From: Microcebus murinus
Taxonomy: Eukaryota; Chordata; Mammalia; Primates; Cheirogaleidae
NCBI RefSeq assembly: GCF_040939455.1
Contig: NC_134136.1
Span: forward strand, 75,251,796 to 75,315,795
Direction: 5' to 3'
Length of the DNA: 64,000 nucleotides
The position numbers and the translations under genes were made by a program. A model generated the notes under the pieces. It was not told where the DNA came from. It ran no database searches and worked only from the letters and a program-made list of their open reading frames with translations. Positions 24,101 to 35,429 of the stretch are shown here, in pieces; positions within the stretch are counted from its first letter, which is position 1, and every line of letters starts with the position of its first letter.

Positions 24101-24767
24101 CACTTAGAACTCATGAAAATCAGCAAGAAGAATATCAAATATCCCTATTAAAAAGTGGGCAAAGGACTTGAACAGAAAATTTTCTAAAGAAGATTGAAGA
24201 ATGGCCAACAAATCTATGAAAAAATGGTCATCATCTCTAATCATCAGGGAAATGTAAACCAAAACTACAATGAGATATCACTTAAGTACAGTGAGAATGG
24301 CCTTTATCAAAAAGTCTCCAAATAACAAATGCTGGCGTGGATGCGGAGAGAGAGGAACACTCCTACACTGCTGGTGGGACTGCAAACTAGTTCAACCTCT
24401 GTGGAAAGCATTATGGAGATACCTTAAAGCGATACAAGTGAATCTACCATTTGATCCAGCAATCCCATTGCTGGGCATCTACCCAAAAGATCCAATGACA
24501 CTCTACAAAAAAGACACCTGCACTCGAATGTTTATAGCAGCACAATTCATAATTGCAAGGCTGTGGAAACAGCCCAAGTGCCCATCAATCCAAGAATGGA
24601 TTAATAAAATGTGGTATATGTATACCATGGAGTACTATTCAGCTCTAAGAAACAATGGTGATATAGCACATCTTGTATTTTCCTGGTTAGAGCTGGAACC
24701 CAAACTACTAAGTGAAGTATCCCAAGAATGGAAAAACAAGCACCACATATATTCACCAGCAAACTAG

Positions 24768-24985
24768 TATTAACTGAGTAGCACCTAAGTGGACACATAG
24801 GTACTATAGTAATAGGGTATTGGGCAGGGGGGAGGGGGCGGGTATATATATACATAATGAGTGAGATGTGCACCATCTGGGGGATGGTCATGCTGGAAAA
24901 TCAGACTTGTGGGGGGAAAGGGCATTTATTGAAACCTTAAAATCAGTACCCCTATAATATGCCGAAATAAAAAAAAAACAAACAA
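24768..24985 (+). other. L1-B 3' UTR with G-rich tract and A tail
   Basis: After the last ORF2 codons comes a G-rich stretch at 24822-24841 (runs of four to six G, G-quadruplex-prone), then 'cccctataatatgccgaaataaa' and A-rich tail. This is the sense counterpart of the C-rich stretches in the minus-strand copies. Confidence 0.85.
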
Positions 24986-24993
24986 TAGGAGAA

Positions 24994-26412
24994 ATATTTC
25001 TTTTATTCCAAAATTTCAATGGTTTGGTAGAGGAAATAGCAGCACTAGCAGTGAGAAATCAGGGTTTAATTTCTGCAGAGATTCTAGATTTGAATATAGA
25101 ATAGCCCTAGTAATTAGAACATTTATTTTCATTTTTTGTTTATTTGTAAGCAACAAATAAAAATAATCAGTACTTACTTTTAGGAATGGGAACCCCCAGT
25201 AAGTTTGGAACTTACAAGGGTATAAGTCCTGAGTGAAAGAGAGAAGATAGATCAGACTGCTTGAGCATTTGTATAGGTAGGGGTTCAGGGTAATTGAATC
25301 TAAGAAAAAAAAATAAGAAAGACAGGGTGAAATTAATTTATCTGGGAACCATGGATAGGTGAGTTCTGGACAGCATGGTCTACCTGATTGCTCTGGATGC
25401 CTTACTTTTGTAGATGGTACTTGGCCAGCCCTTTCTCTTGCTTTCTCCCACCTAGCCCACCATGGCCAGTGTTTAGGCTACACCCTAAGAAAGGCATTCT
25501 ATACTGGGTTTTGCCACACAAAAATGTAATTTAAATGATCAAAGGATATATGGTTGCAGGAGGGTTTATTTATGAGGACAGATACTAATATGTTCATATT
25601 CTCTGTGTGGAAAGATGAAGATTGAGAAAGTACAGGTTCAAACTCCATAAAATTGGCATATAAAGAGTTAACCTAGATTGGTTAGCAAAACCAAAGATTA
25701 CCATAATTATAGGAAAACATTAACCCACTCCTAAAACTTTAAATAAGTAGTTTTAGGAAACAGAATAACAAGTAGTTTTATAGCCAGAGAGTAAAGATGC
25801 TGGTGTTTTTTTGTTTTGTTTTAATACTAGTTGACAGCATAACTCTTTTCCAAAAAATAAAAATAAAAAAAAAAAGTTTCCCTTAATTTTTGGGTCCTTT
25901 CTAGACCTAGCAAGAAAAATTATGGTGATTGATTAGTGATGTCTTCTATGTGTGCCTTGGGAAGAATAGCAGTGGTACTGTGCCACTATTCACCATAGTT
26001 TTAAGTCAGATTCAGAATGGAATCTTTCAAGGTCTTAGGAAGCTATGTAAATTCATATGCATTTGTTTCATATATGATCATTTTAAAATGTACAGGGATT
26101 ATATTGAAAAAAACTATTTAGGCAAAAAATGCATAAGAACAAAAGATTTAGCAAGGAAAACTCTGCCTATAAGGAATTACCTTGCAAATAATTTTTTAAA
26201 AACCCTACTCCAGAGATTTATTTTTAAGAGAAACAAAAAGCTGAAATTTTTACTTTACACACCAGTTAAGAAATATTCCCAAGGATTTCTCTGAGGTAGA
26301 AAAAATATCAGCAGTCTAAGAAGTGAAAAAGGGAGACCTTATGATGGCTATGCTAATATAGGAGTCAAAAGTTGTTCTCTGATAGGATGAGTCCATAGGT
26401 CTGTGTAAAATC
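24994..26412. other. Unique DNA, nothing recognised
   Basis: AT-rich sequence between two L1s. The frame 25929-26294 (121 codons) is low in complexity, has no domain I recognise and no promoter context; I treat it as chance. Confidence 0.4.
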
Positions 26413-26430
26413 GATTAAAATATGTACATT

Positions 26431-28038
26431 TGGTAAAATATCTATACTACCCAAAGTGATTTATGGTTCAATGCAGTCCCCATCAAAATACCAATGTCAT
26501 TTTTCACATATCTAAATAAATAATTCTACACTTCATCTGGAACCAGAAAAGAGCTCAAATAGCCAAAGAAACCTTAAGCAAAAGGAACAAATCAGAAGGT
26601 ATCACTTTACCAGACTTCAAGCTATACTACAAGGCTATAGTAACCAAAATGACATGGTACTGGCACAAGAACAGAGACATAGACCAATGGAATAGAACAG
26701 AGAACCCAGATATAAAACCATCCTCATATATCCATCTGATCTTTGACAAAGCAGATAACAATATATACTGGGGGAAAGAGTCCTTATTTAATAAATGGTG
26801 CTGGGAAAATTGGATAGCCACATGTAGAAGACTGAAACAGGATCCTTACCTCTTACCACTCACAAAAATCAGTTCAAGATGGATAACAGACTTAAACCTA
26901 AGGCATGAAACTATAAGGATTCTAGGAGAAAATGTTGGAAAAACTCTTCTAAACATTTGCCTAGGCAAAGAATTTATGAAGAAGACCCCAATGGCAATCA
27001 CAGAAACAATAAAAATTAATAAAGGGACTTTATTAAATTAAAAGGCTTCTGCACAGCCAACAAAACAACCAACATACCAGACAATCTGCACAATGGGAGA
27101 AAATATTTGCAGGGGTTACATCAGATAAAGGGCTAATAACCAGAGTCTACAAATAACGCAAGAAAATTAGCAAGAAAAAAATAAAACAACCCCATTAAAA
27201 AGTGGGCAAAAGACGTGAACAGAGCCTTTTCAAAAGAAGATAGACTAATAGCCAATAAACATATGAAAAAATGCTCAATGTCTCTAATTATCAGGGAAAT
27301 GCAAATCAAAACTACAATGATATATTACCTAAATCCTGTGAGAATGGCTTATATCAAAAAGTCCTAAAATAATAAATGCTGGTGTGGATGCAGAGAGAAA
27401 GAAACACTTACATACTGTTGGTGGGACTGCAAAGTACCACAACCTCTATGGAAAATAGTGTGGAGAGTCCTCAAAGAATGAAAATTAGGCCCACCATTCA
27501 ATCCAGCAAACCCACTACTGGGCCTTTAGCCAAAGGGGAAAAAAGCCATTTTATCAAAAAGACAATTGCACTAGAATGTTTATTGTAGCACAATTCACAA
27601 TTGCAAATATGTGGAATCAGCCTAAGTGCCCATCAATTCAGGAGTGGATTAATAAATTGTGGTATATGTATACCATGGAGTACTACTCAGCCATAAAAAT
27701 AAATTAATACCTTTTGCAACACTCTGGATGGAACTAGAGACCATTCTTCTAAGTGAAGTATTGCAAGAATGGAAAAACAAACAGCACATGTACTCACTAT
27801 TAAATTGGAACTAACTGATCAGCACACATGTGCACATATGGAAGTAAATCTCAATGGAAATCAAGCAGGAAATCAAGCAGGTGGGACAGGGGAGGAGGGT
27901 ATGGGTAAAATCACACCTAACGGGTACAATGCACACTATCTGTGTGATGGGCACAGTTATAACTTTGACTCAAACTGTATCAAAGAAATCCATGTAACCA
28001 AAACATTTGTACCTCCATAATATTCTGAAATTTAAAAA
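26431..28038 (+). mobile_element. 5'-truncated older L1 (ORF2 3' part and 3' UTR)
   Basis: It starts inside ORF2 at the equivalent of 'tctatactacccaaa...' and runs to an A-poor tail at 28025-28037. The longest open piece is 26649-27041 ([29 protein letters not shown]). Many differences from the young copies mark it as older. A probable imperfect TSD is 'gattaaaatatgtacatt' (26413-26430) against 'gattaatatgttaacatt' (28039-28056). The 3' UTR lacks the long G tract of the young family. Confidence 0.85.
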
Positions 28039-28056
28039 GATTAATATGTTAACATT

Positions 28057-28919
28057 CACACATAGACACAAAAAGTAACTGAAATGTAGACACAGAGTTA
28101 AGATTCTTTTAAAATAAAGAAAACTACAATATCATAAAATGAAAAAGAAGTCCAATTTTCATTGGTCAGGAAAGAGCCTTCATTTACACAGTAAGTGTCT
28201 GGCAAACAGGGGTCACCCAGGTTCACAGTCCTTAATCAGTCAGCTTTTCTTCTCCATAGGAATTGTTGTGGTGAAAGCCAGCATTCTGTCCTGATAATGC
28301 CTAACCAAGTACTGTGGTAAATGAATAATTTCTCTACTACTTTCCCAAGTGTCCATTTGGTGAGATGAACTTGTCTCTTCTCCTTCAAATACAAACAGGC
28401 TCATTATGACAAGCTTTGTTCTAATGTAAAGTGTTTTCTAAGGCAAAACAAAACCATTGCTCATTCCTCTGATGCTCTGATTTTTCAATTGGAGTTAAAA
28501 TAATTTTGACTGCAAAGCATCTGGGGTAAAGTAGTCTCCAAGAGGCTGAATTGTGTTCATAATAAGGTGGGTCAATGCCTGGGTTACCTTGGCTGTGTAC
28601 AGCCATGACGATTTGCCAGCCAAACTCACCCTTATCTAAAAGTAAGAGAAACTTTGTTTTTAACTTTTATTCCTCAATAAGTCTATAAAGGGTATAAACC
28701 CTTGAAACAGTTTACATGCATTTCTGCATGGCAGTAATAAAGTATATCTCACCTAAGGAGAGAAACTCTACACTACCAGGACTAGGTTATATCCTCTGAG
28801 GGCAGGTTAGAAACTGTGGGGCCTATACCTCCACAGAAGAGTGGTTAAGGTAAGTTTAGTGGAACAGAGGAGGGAAGTTAGGAAGGAAGTCTTCATTAAG
28901 GAGGATTGATTACAAAGTG
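28057..28919. other. Unique DNA, nothing recognised
   Basis: No gene or recognisable repeat. Short minus-strand frames (28421-28606, 28807-29001) are unsupported. Confidence 0.4.
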
Positions 28920-29039
28920 TGGTAGACTGGATAAGTGGTCCCCAAGGATTTGCCTTCCTCTTCTCCTTAAAAGGATTATATATCCCCACCCATAGTGCCA
29001 TGTGACTTGCAATGCTTCTTATAGGTGGGGTATACTTTT
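28920..29039. repeat. Ancient LTR-like repeat, left part
   Basis: 'ggtccccaaggatttgcc' and 'catgtgacttgcaatgc' belong with the right part at 34377-34712, from which it is separated by nested L1 insertions. 'aggtggggtatacttt' at its end (29023-29038) is repeated at 34377-34392 as a TSD. The family is not assigned. Confidence 0.55.
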
Positions 29040-29080
29040 TAAATATATTTTATTTTGGAATATTAGGGGGGTAAAATTTT
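29040..29080 (-). mobile_element. Small L1 3' fragment, left half (host of the chimera)
   Basis: 'ttttattttggaatattagg' then G6 is the reverse complement of an L1 3' end. Its other half is at 34329-34376. It is a truncated L1 insertion of only about 80 bp, flanked by the 16-bp TSD 'aggtggggtatacttt', and was later split by the U6-L1 chimera. Confidence 0.8.
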
Positions 29081-29087
29081 TTTTTGT

Positions 29088-29377
29088 TTGTTTATTGCAT
29101 AAAAATTTACTTTATTAAATATTAGCACATTTCAAGCATGAAATATGGCCAAAGAGAGATTTGCTTAAAATAGTCAAAGAAGGAAGTTACTCTATCAGCA
29201 TTTATTTTAAGCAATGATCTAACATATTCAGTTCAGATACATAGACTTTTTCTTCGAATTCCCGAAGGCAGAGAACAGAACATGAACAAATTCCTTTAAA
29301 AGTATGAATTGTTTTTTATACTTACATTAAAACTGAGACATATTTGGGAAAATACCTTTTATACTATGTAGTAACCC
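29088..29377 (-). other. Extra 3' segment of the chimera (transduction or mRNA 3' end)
   Basis: Not L1. On the minus strand it reads like an mRNA 3' UTR: no repeat, AT-rich, ending '...taatatttaataaagtaaa' with AATAAA signals (complements at 29111-29116 and 29091-29096) about 25 and 5 nt before the A tail. It is separated from the L1 3' end by an 11-base A tract. Either L1 readthrough (3' transduction) or a template jump from a host mRNA explains it. I cannot name the source locus. Confidence 0.75.
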
Positions 29378-29596
29378 TTTTTTTTTTATTTCGGCATATT
29401 ATGGGGGTACAGATTTTAAGGTTTCAATAAATGCCCATTTCCCCCTCCCCCCAAAAGTCTGAGTCTCCATCATGACCATCCCCCAGATGGTGCACACCTC
29501 ACTCATTATGTATGTATATACCCGCCCCCCTCCCCCTCCCACCTGCCCAATACCCTATTACTGTAGTACCTATGTGTCCACTTAGGTGCTACTCAG

Positions 29597-32500
29597 TTAA
29601 TACCAGTTTTCTGGAGAATATATCTGGTGCTTGTTTTTCCATTCTTTGGATACTTCACTTAGTAGTATGGGTTCCAGCTCTAACCAGGAAAATACAAGAT
29701 GTGCTATATCACCGTTGTTTCTTAGAGCTGAATAGTACTCCATGGTATACATATACCACATTTTATTAATCCATTCTTGGATTAATGGGCACTTGGGCTG
29801 TTTCCACAGCCTTGCAATTATGAATTGTGCTGCTATAAACATTCGAGTGCAGGTGTCTTTTATGTAGAGTGTCATTGGATCATTTGGGTAGATGCCCAGC
29901 AATGGGATGCTGCATCAAATGGTAGATTCACTTGTATCGCTTTAAGGTATCTCCATATTGCTTTCCACAGAGGTTGAACTAGTTTGCAGTCCCACCAGCA
30001 GTGTAGGAGTGTTCCTCTCTCTCCGCAACCACGCCAGCATTTATTGTTTGGAGATTTTTTGATAAAGGCCATTCTCACTGGGGTTAAGTGATATCTCATT
30101 GTGGTTTTGATTTGCATTTCCCTGATGATTAGAGATGTTGAGCATTTCTTCATATGTTTGTTGGCCATTCTTCTGTCTTCTTTAGAAAAGTTTCTGTTCA
30201 AGTCCTTTGCCCACTTTTTAATGGGGTTATTTGATTTTTTCTTTCTGATTTTCATGAGTTCTAAGTATATTCTAGCTTTCAGTCCCTTATCGGATGCATA
30301 GGATGCAAAAATTTTCTCCCATTCTGTAGGTTGTCTGTTTACTTTCATGACTATTTCTTTGGCTGTGCAGAAGCTTTGTAGTTTGATCATGTCCCATTTA
30401 TTTATCTTTGTTGCTGCTGGGATTGCCTTTGGGGACTTCTTCATAAACTCTTTGCCCAGGCCGATGTCTAGGAGAGTGTTTCTAACTTTTTTCTCTAGAG
30501 TTCTAATAGTTTCATACCTTAGGTTTAAGTCTGTTATCCAGCGTGAGTTGGTTTTTGTGAGAGGTGAAAGGTGTGGGTCCTGTTTTAGCCTTCTACAGGT
30601 GGCTATCCAGTTTTCCCAGCACCATTTATTGAAGAGAGATTCTTTTCCCCAGCGTATGTTTTTTTCTGCTTTGCCAAAGATTAGATGGCTATATGAGGAT
30701 GGTTTTATATCAGGATTCTCACATCTGTTCCACTGGTCAATGTTCCTATTTTTGTGCCAATACCATATTGTTTTAATTACTACAGCTTTGTAGTATAGTT
30801 TGATATCTGGCGTATTAACAACTCCAATTTTGTTTTTGTTGCCTAGAATTGCTCTTGATATTCGGGGTCTTCTTTGGTTCCATATGAAGCGTAAAATTAT
30901 TTTTTCTATATCTGTGAAGAATGCTGATGGGATTTTAATAGGTATTGCATTGAATCTGTAGATCAGTTTGGGTAGTATAGACATCTTGATGATATTGAGT
31001 CTGCCGATCCACGAGCATGGTATGGATTTCCATCTGTTTACATCCTCTGCTATTTCCTTCCTCAGTGTTTCATAGTTCTCCCTGTAGCGGTCTTTTATCT
31101 CCTTGGTTAAGTATAGTCCTAGGTACTTTAATTTCTTTTTTGCTATTGTGAAGGGAATTGAGTCTTTGATTTGGGTCTCAATTAGTTTGTTGTTGGCGTA
31201 TATGAATGCCTCTGATTTCTGTGTATTGATTTTGTATCCTGAGACTTTACTAAATTCATTGATCAGTTCCAGGAGTTTCTTGGTTGAATCTTTGGGGTTT
31301 TCTAGATACAATATCATATCATCAGCAAACAGTGAAAGTTTGATCTCTTCTGCCCCTATTTGGATACCTTTGATTCCATTTTCCTGTCTGATTGCTGTAG
31401 CCAAGACTTCCAGCACTATGTTGAACAGAAGTAGAGATAGTGGGCAGCCTTGTCTGGTTCCAGTTCTAAGTGCGAATGATTTCAATCTTTCCCCATTCAG
31501 TATGATGTTGGCTATGTGTCTGTCATATATGGCTTGTATCATTTTTAGGTATGTGCCTTCTATGCCTATTTTCTTAAGTGTTCATATAATGAAAGGGTGT
31601 TGAATTTTGTCAAAAGCTTTTTCTGCATCTATTGAAAGAATCATGTGGTCTTTGTTTTTGCTTCTGTTTATGTGGTGAATTGCATTTATAGATTTACGTA
31701 TGTTGAACCATCCCTGCATCCCTGGGATGAAGCCAACTTGGTCGTGGTGGATTATTTTTTTGATAAGTGTCTGGATTCGGTTAGCTAAGATTTTGTTGAA
31801 AATTTTTGCATCTATATTCATTAGGGATATTGGTCTGTAGATTTTGTTTTTTGTTGCATCCTTTCCTGGTTTTGGTATCAGAGTAATATTCGCTTCATAA
31901 AAGGTATCGGGGAGCTTTCCGTTCTTCTCGATGTTGTGGAATAGTTTCTGCAACATAGGTACTAGTTCTTCTTTGTAAGTGTGGTAAAATTCGTGTGTGA
32001 AGCCATCTGGACCGGGACTTTTCTTTTTAGGGAGATTTTTAATTGCTGTTTCTTTTTCAGCTGTTGAGATTTGTCTGTTCAGGGAATCTATTTCTTCCTG
32101 GTTGAGCCTAGGGAGGCTGTGTGTTTCTAGAAATTTGTCCATTTCCACCACATTTTCCAGTTTGTGTGCATAAAGATTTTTGTAGTATTCATAAATTGTA
32201 TCTTGTATCTCTTTGGGATCAGTTGTGATATCTCCTTTTTTGTTCCTGATGGAGCTTATTAGAGATTTGTCTTTTCTGCTTTTCGTTAGCTTAGCCAATG
32301 GTGTGTCAATTTTGTTTATTTTGTCAAAGAACCAACTTTTTGTTTTATTAATCTCCTGAATAGCTTCCCTGTTTTCAATTTCATTTAGTTCTGATTTGAT
32401 CTTGTTGATTTCACTTCTTCTGCTGGGTTTGGGGTTGGTCTGTTCTTCTTTTTCCAGCTCTTTGAGTGGTTTCATTAGATTGTCTATTTGTGATCTTCTT

Positions 32501-33470
32501 GTCTTTTGGTTATAGGCATTTATGGAGATAAACTTTCCTCTCAGAACTGCTTTAGCTGTGTCCCAGAGGAGTTGATAACTTGTCTCTCCATTGTCGTTTT
32601 TTCATAAAATTTTTTTATTTCTGTCTTGATTTCTTCATTTACGAAGTAATCATTTAGTAGGAGATTGTTTAATTTCCACGTTTCTGTGTAGTAATGTGAG
32701 TTTCTGTTAGGGTTAATTTGTAGTTTTATTCCACTGTGATCTGAGAAGGTACATGGTATGATTTATATTTCTTTAAATTTCTTGAGATTTTCTTTGTGTC
32801 CTAGGATATGGTCAATCTTAGAGAATGTCCCATGAGCTGATGAGAAGAACGTATATTTAGTGGATTTTGGGTAGAATGTTCTGTAAATGTCAGTAAGACC
32901 TAATTGTTCTAGAGTTTTGTTTAAGTCCATTATTTCTTTATTAATTTTCTGTTTGGAGGATCTGTCTCATGCCGTCAGTGGGGTGTTGAAATCTCCAGTG
33001 CTTATAGAGCTGCTATTAATACATTTGCTTAGCTCCAGTAAGGTTTGCTTTATGAATCTGGGTCCACCTAAGTTGGGTGCATATATATTTAAAATTGTTA
33101 TCTCTTCTTGATGAACTGTGCCCTTCACCATTATATAATGACCCTCTTTGTCTTTCACTACTTTTGTTGCTTTAAAAACTAAATCGTCTGAAATTAGAAC
33201 TGCCACGCCAGCCTTCTTTTGGCTTCTATTTGCTTGGAATATTGATATCCACCCTTTTATTTTTAGTCTATATACATCCTTGCAGGTTAGATGTGTTTCC
33301 TGAAGACAGCATATACTTGGCCTGTATTTTCTTATCCATTCAGCCAGCCTATGTCTCTTGAGTGGAGAGTTTAAGCTATTTACATTTATTGAGAGAACTG
33401 ATAGGTAAGGTAGATTACTGTTCATTCTGTTGGGTTGGATGTTGTTGCTATGAGTTCTGTCTTGAGCCAT
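29597..33470 (-). pseudogene. ORF2: ORF2 pseudogene of the chimeric L1
   Basis: It starts MAQDRTHSNN at 33470 and ends in ...QIYSPENWY at 29597. Breaks: a TGA after GDFNTPLTA at about 32964 in the endonuclease, indels near 32600, a TGA at about 31579 (CGA to TGA by comparison), and a one-base deletion near 29910 in the last domain. Between them are long open parts: 33470-32967 (167 aa, endonuclease start), 32475-31582 (297 aa) and 31542-29872 (556 aa, RT with FADDMILY and the Cys-rich CWRGC...HCWWDC motif intact). Domain order and length match the family. Confidence 0.92.
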
Positions 33471-33513
33471 TGTAATATCTGGCCTTTAATATCTTTGGGT
33501 TTTGGTTGTTTTT

Positions 33514-34222
33514 ATATTCGTGGGTTATTATTATTATGTTCCGTACAAAACGCTGTTTTAAGTACTTCTTGTAGGGCTGGTCTTGTCTTGGTGAATTATC
33601 TGAGCCTTTGCTTGTCTGAGAATGTTTTTATTTCTCCTTCATATATGAATCTTAGTTTTGCAGGGAATAATATTCTGGGCTGGGAATTGTTTTGTTTCAA
33701 AAGAGTGAGAATGGGGCCCCAGTCTCTCCTTGCTTGTAAGGTCTCATTAGAGAAGTCTGATGTTATTCGAATTGGCTTTCCCTTGTATGTTACTTGCTTC
33801 TTTTGTCTTACAGCTCTTAGAAGGGCCTCTTTGGTTGATACTTTGGTCAATCTGATGACTGCATGTCGTGACGTCTTCCTGTTTGCATTGAATCTCCCAG
33901 GGGTCCTCTGAGCTTCTTGAACTTGTATATGGAGATTTTGAGCAAGGCCTGGGAAATTTTCCTCTATTATATCTTCAAACAGCTTGTCCAACCATTGAGT
34001 GTTGTTTTCTTCCCCTTCTGGTAAGCCTATGACCTTCACATTAGGTTTCTTCACATAATTCCACAGCTCTTGTAGGCTTTGCTCTTTTCTCTTGTTTCTC
34101 TGCTCTATTTCTGTGACTGCTTTATTTAGTTGGAGGGTGTTATCTTCAATCTCTGAGATATTTTCTTCTGTTTCATCTACCCTGTTCTTGAGACTTTCCA
34201 CTGTATTTTGTAGTTCCTTGAA
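33514..34222 (-). pseudogene. ORF1: ORF1 3' part of the chimeric L1, 5'-truncated at the U6 joint
   Basis: Open from the truncation in the coiled coil (FKELQNTVESLKNR) through the RNA-binding part to a TAA at about 33595 (QRLR-stop, where sister copies read on to FTKTRPALQ). The remaining codons are readable to about 33514. The first third of ORF1 is missing because cDNA synthesis left the L1 template here and continued on U6. Confidence 0.9.
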
Positions 34223-34271
34223 AAAATATGGAACACTTCAGGAATTTGCGTGTCATCCTTGCGCAGGGGCC

Positions 34272-34317
<46 letters not shown>

Positions 34318-34328
34318 AAAGCGAGCAC
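34222..34328 (-). pseudogene. RNU6: U6 snRNA retropseudogene, full length (107 nt)
   Basis: On the minus strand it begins GTGCTCGCTTTGGCAGCAC and ends TTCCATATTTT. It includes the ACAGAGA box and the AGATTAGCATGGCCCCTGC core, the parts that pair with the 5' splice site and U2/U4 in the spliceosome. I count three differences from the U6 I know (two of them C to T in CG contexts). It has no U6 promoter upstream (no proximal sequence element or TATA box); its 5' end directly abuts the target-site copy and its 3' end runs into L1. So it is a copy made by template switching, not a functional gene. Confidence 0.95.
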
Positions 34329-34376
34329 GGGGGTACAAATTTTAAGGTTTCTAAAAATGCCCTTTCCCTGCCTCCC
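34329..34376 (-). mobile_element. Small L1 3' fragment, right half
   Basis: 'gggggtacaaattttaagg' and 'tgccctttccctgcctccc' continue the L1 3' UTR begun at 29040-29080. It is 5'-truncated here and followed by the TSD 'aggtggggtatacttt'. Confidence 0.8.
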
Positions 34377-34712
34377 AGGTGGGGTATACTTTCTCACTCC
34401 TTTTATGTTGTACTTGGCCAATGGAATGTGAGTCAATATGACATATGTCAAATATAAGCATAAGTCTTAAGCTAAACTGCATGGTACAGCTCTGGTTCTT
34501 GTTCTTTCCCTCTGCCATGAATTTAGCACATCCCAAATAGGGACTGCTCCTTCAGTCTGAGTCCCAGAATGAGAAAATGCATAAAGCTGACTCACAGCCA
34601 GGAACAGACCCACATTTGCCAGTATGTTATGTGAGAAAGAAATAATCATTACTATAAGCTGAAGAGTTTGGAGTTGTTTGTTACCACAACAAAGTTGACT
34701 AATACACAAGGG
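34377..34712. repeat. Ancient LTR-like repeat, right part
   Basis: 'ggccaatggaatgtgagtc', 'ccctctgccatgaattt' and 'ggagttgtttgttaccacaac', ending 'gactaatacaca', look like a long-known mammalian interspersed repeat with an LTR-like end. I do not assign the family. Confidence 0.55.
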
Positions 34713-35088
34713 TTGCCTAGTCTGTAACAAGAGGCAAGGTGGGTAGAAGAGAGGACATGAGAGATAGTTATGTTGCGATAAAGTTTTTATGGTGATTTTG
34801 GTTTCTCAATTCCCATGATACACTCATGGAAATTCCTTGTTCCAGAGAAACACAAAGATCTGTCATTGCTGCCCCTGGGACTAGGACTTTACTATGACTC
34901 CGGGGATCTACTATTCATCCCTTGGGGTCATTCCCTTTTCCATGGGTACCCTAGATAGGGAAATTCATGCCAGGAGGGCTCAACATAATGGGTTTTTCTC
35001 CCACTACTACTTCTTTCACTGCAATTACAGAAAATCAGAGCAGAGTTGTTTTAGCACTAGTGTGAAAAAATAGTTACCTAGCATAATA
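34713..35088. other. Unique DNA, nothing recognised
   Basis: Nothing beyond unique sequence, ending at the left TSD of the next L1 (35089-35104). Confidence 0.4.
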
Positions 35089-35429
35089 TCTCCAGTGATT
35101 TCTTTTTTCCCCTTTTATTTCATCATATTATGTGGGTACAAATAATATTAGGGTTACATATATTGCCCCTGCCACCCCTCCCTCCACCCAATGTGCCAGA
35201 AATTCAAGCGTGTCCAATCCCCACGTAGTGCGCACCGCACACATTATGTAAGTATACACCCTTCTCCTCCTCACCCCTCCCACCTGACCACCACCCAATA
35301 AAAGTGTGGTTTTTTATGAAATTTTGGTTACATTGATTATCTTTGCCTCTCCCTAAGAAGGGTTAGAGGTATGCCCTTTCCTTCCAAAATGCTCACCACA
35401 TCCCCCCCCCCTGAATCCCTGGTGAACAC

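Larger units (their letters stand above)
19071..24767 (+). pseudogene. ORF2: L1-B ORF2 pseudogene, split by an insertion
   Basis: It starts ATGGCTCAAGAC at 19071, 41 bp after ORF1. A stop follows early (RLAE-stop, near 19203). The coding sequence stops at 19365, where another L1 is inserted, and resumes at 21181. Later pieces are open at 21895-22278, 22545-22778, 23381-23605, 23924-24151 and 24270-24767; the last holds the Cys-rich end and the terminal QIYSPAN-type tail. A 4-base deletion at about 22457 (aacctgacacc, where other copies have four extra C) shifts the frame and is shared with the L1 at 52064-52074. The FADD reverse-transcriptase motif is still readable at about 23036-23047. Confidence 0.92.
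15116..24985 (+). mobile_element. Full-length L1 (L1-B) with tandem 5' UTR and a nested insertion
   Basis: Order on the plus strand: 5' UTR unit 1 (15116-16621), 5' UTR unit 2 (16622-18041), ORF1 (18042-19029), ORF2 (19071-24767, split by an insertion at 19366-21180), 3' UTR and A tail to about 24985. The likely TSD is imperfect: 'acaaaaccagtaggaga' ending at 15115 against 'acaaacaataggaga' ending at about 24993. If real, the tandem leader moved as part of one RNA. Both ORFs are broken by stops and frameshifts, so this copy is older than L1-A. Ignoring the nested insertion, the element is about 8.0 kb. Confidence 0.9.
29081..34328 (-). mobile_element. Chimeric retroposon: U6 snRNA + 5'-truncated L1 + extra 3' segment
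   Basis: Read on the minus strand: full-length U6 (34328-34222), then L1 from the middle of ORF1 through ORF2 and 3' UTR (34222-29389), an A tract (29388-29378), about 290 bp of non-L1 DNA (29377-29088) with AATAAA, and a final A tail (29085-29077). Flanking target copies are 'gggggtaaaatttt' (29067-29080) and 'gggggtacaaatttt' (34329-34343), one base apart in length, and the right copy reads TTTT/AA, a perfect L1 endonuclease site. U6-L1 chimeras made by template switching during TPRT are a known class. The added third segment makes this one tripartite. Confidence 0.93.

Noticed and set aside
25929..26294. 121-codon open frame in unique DNA as a possible gene
   Set aside because: AT-rich with Lys/Phe-rich composition, no domain, no neighbouring exons; chance is the simpler reading.
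34222..34328. A functional U6 snRNA gene
   Set aside because: No U6-type promoter upstream; the 5' end abuts a target-site copy and the 3' end is fused to L1. It is a retropseudogene.
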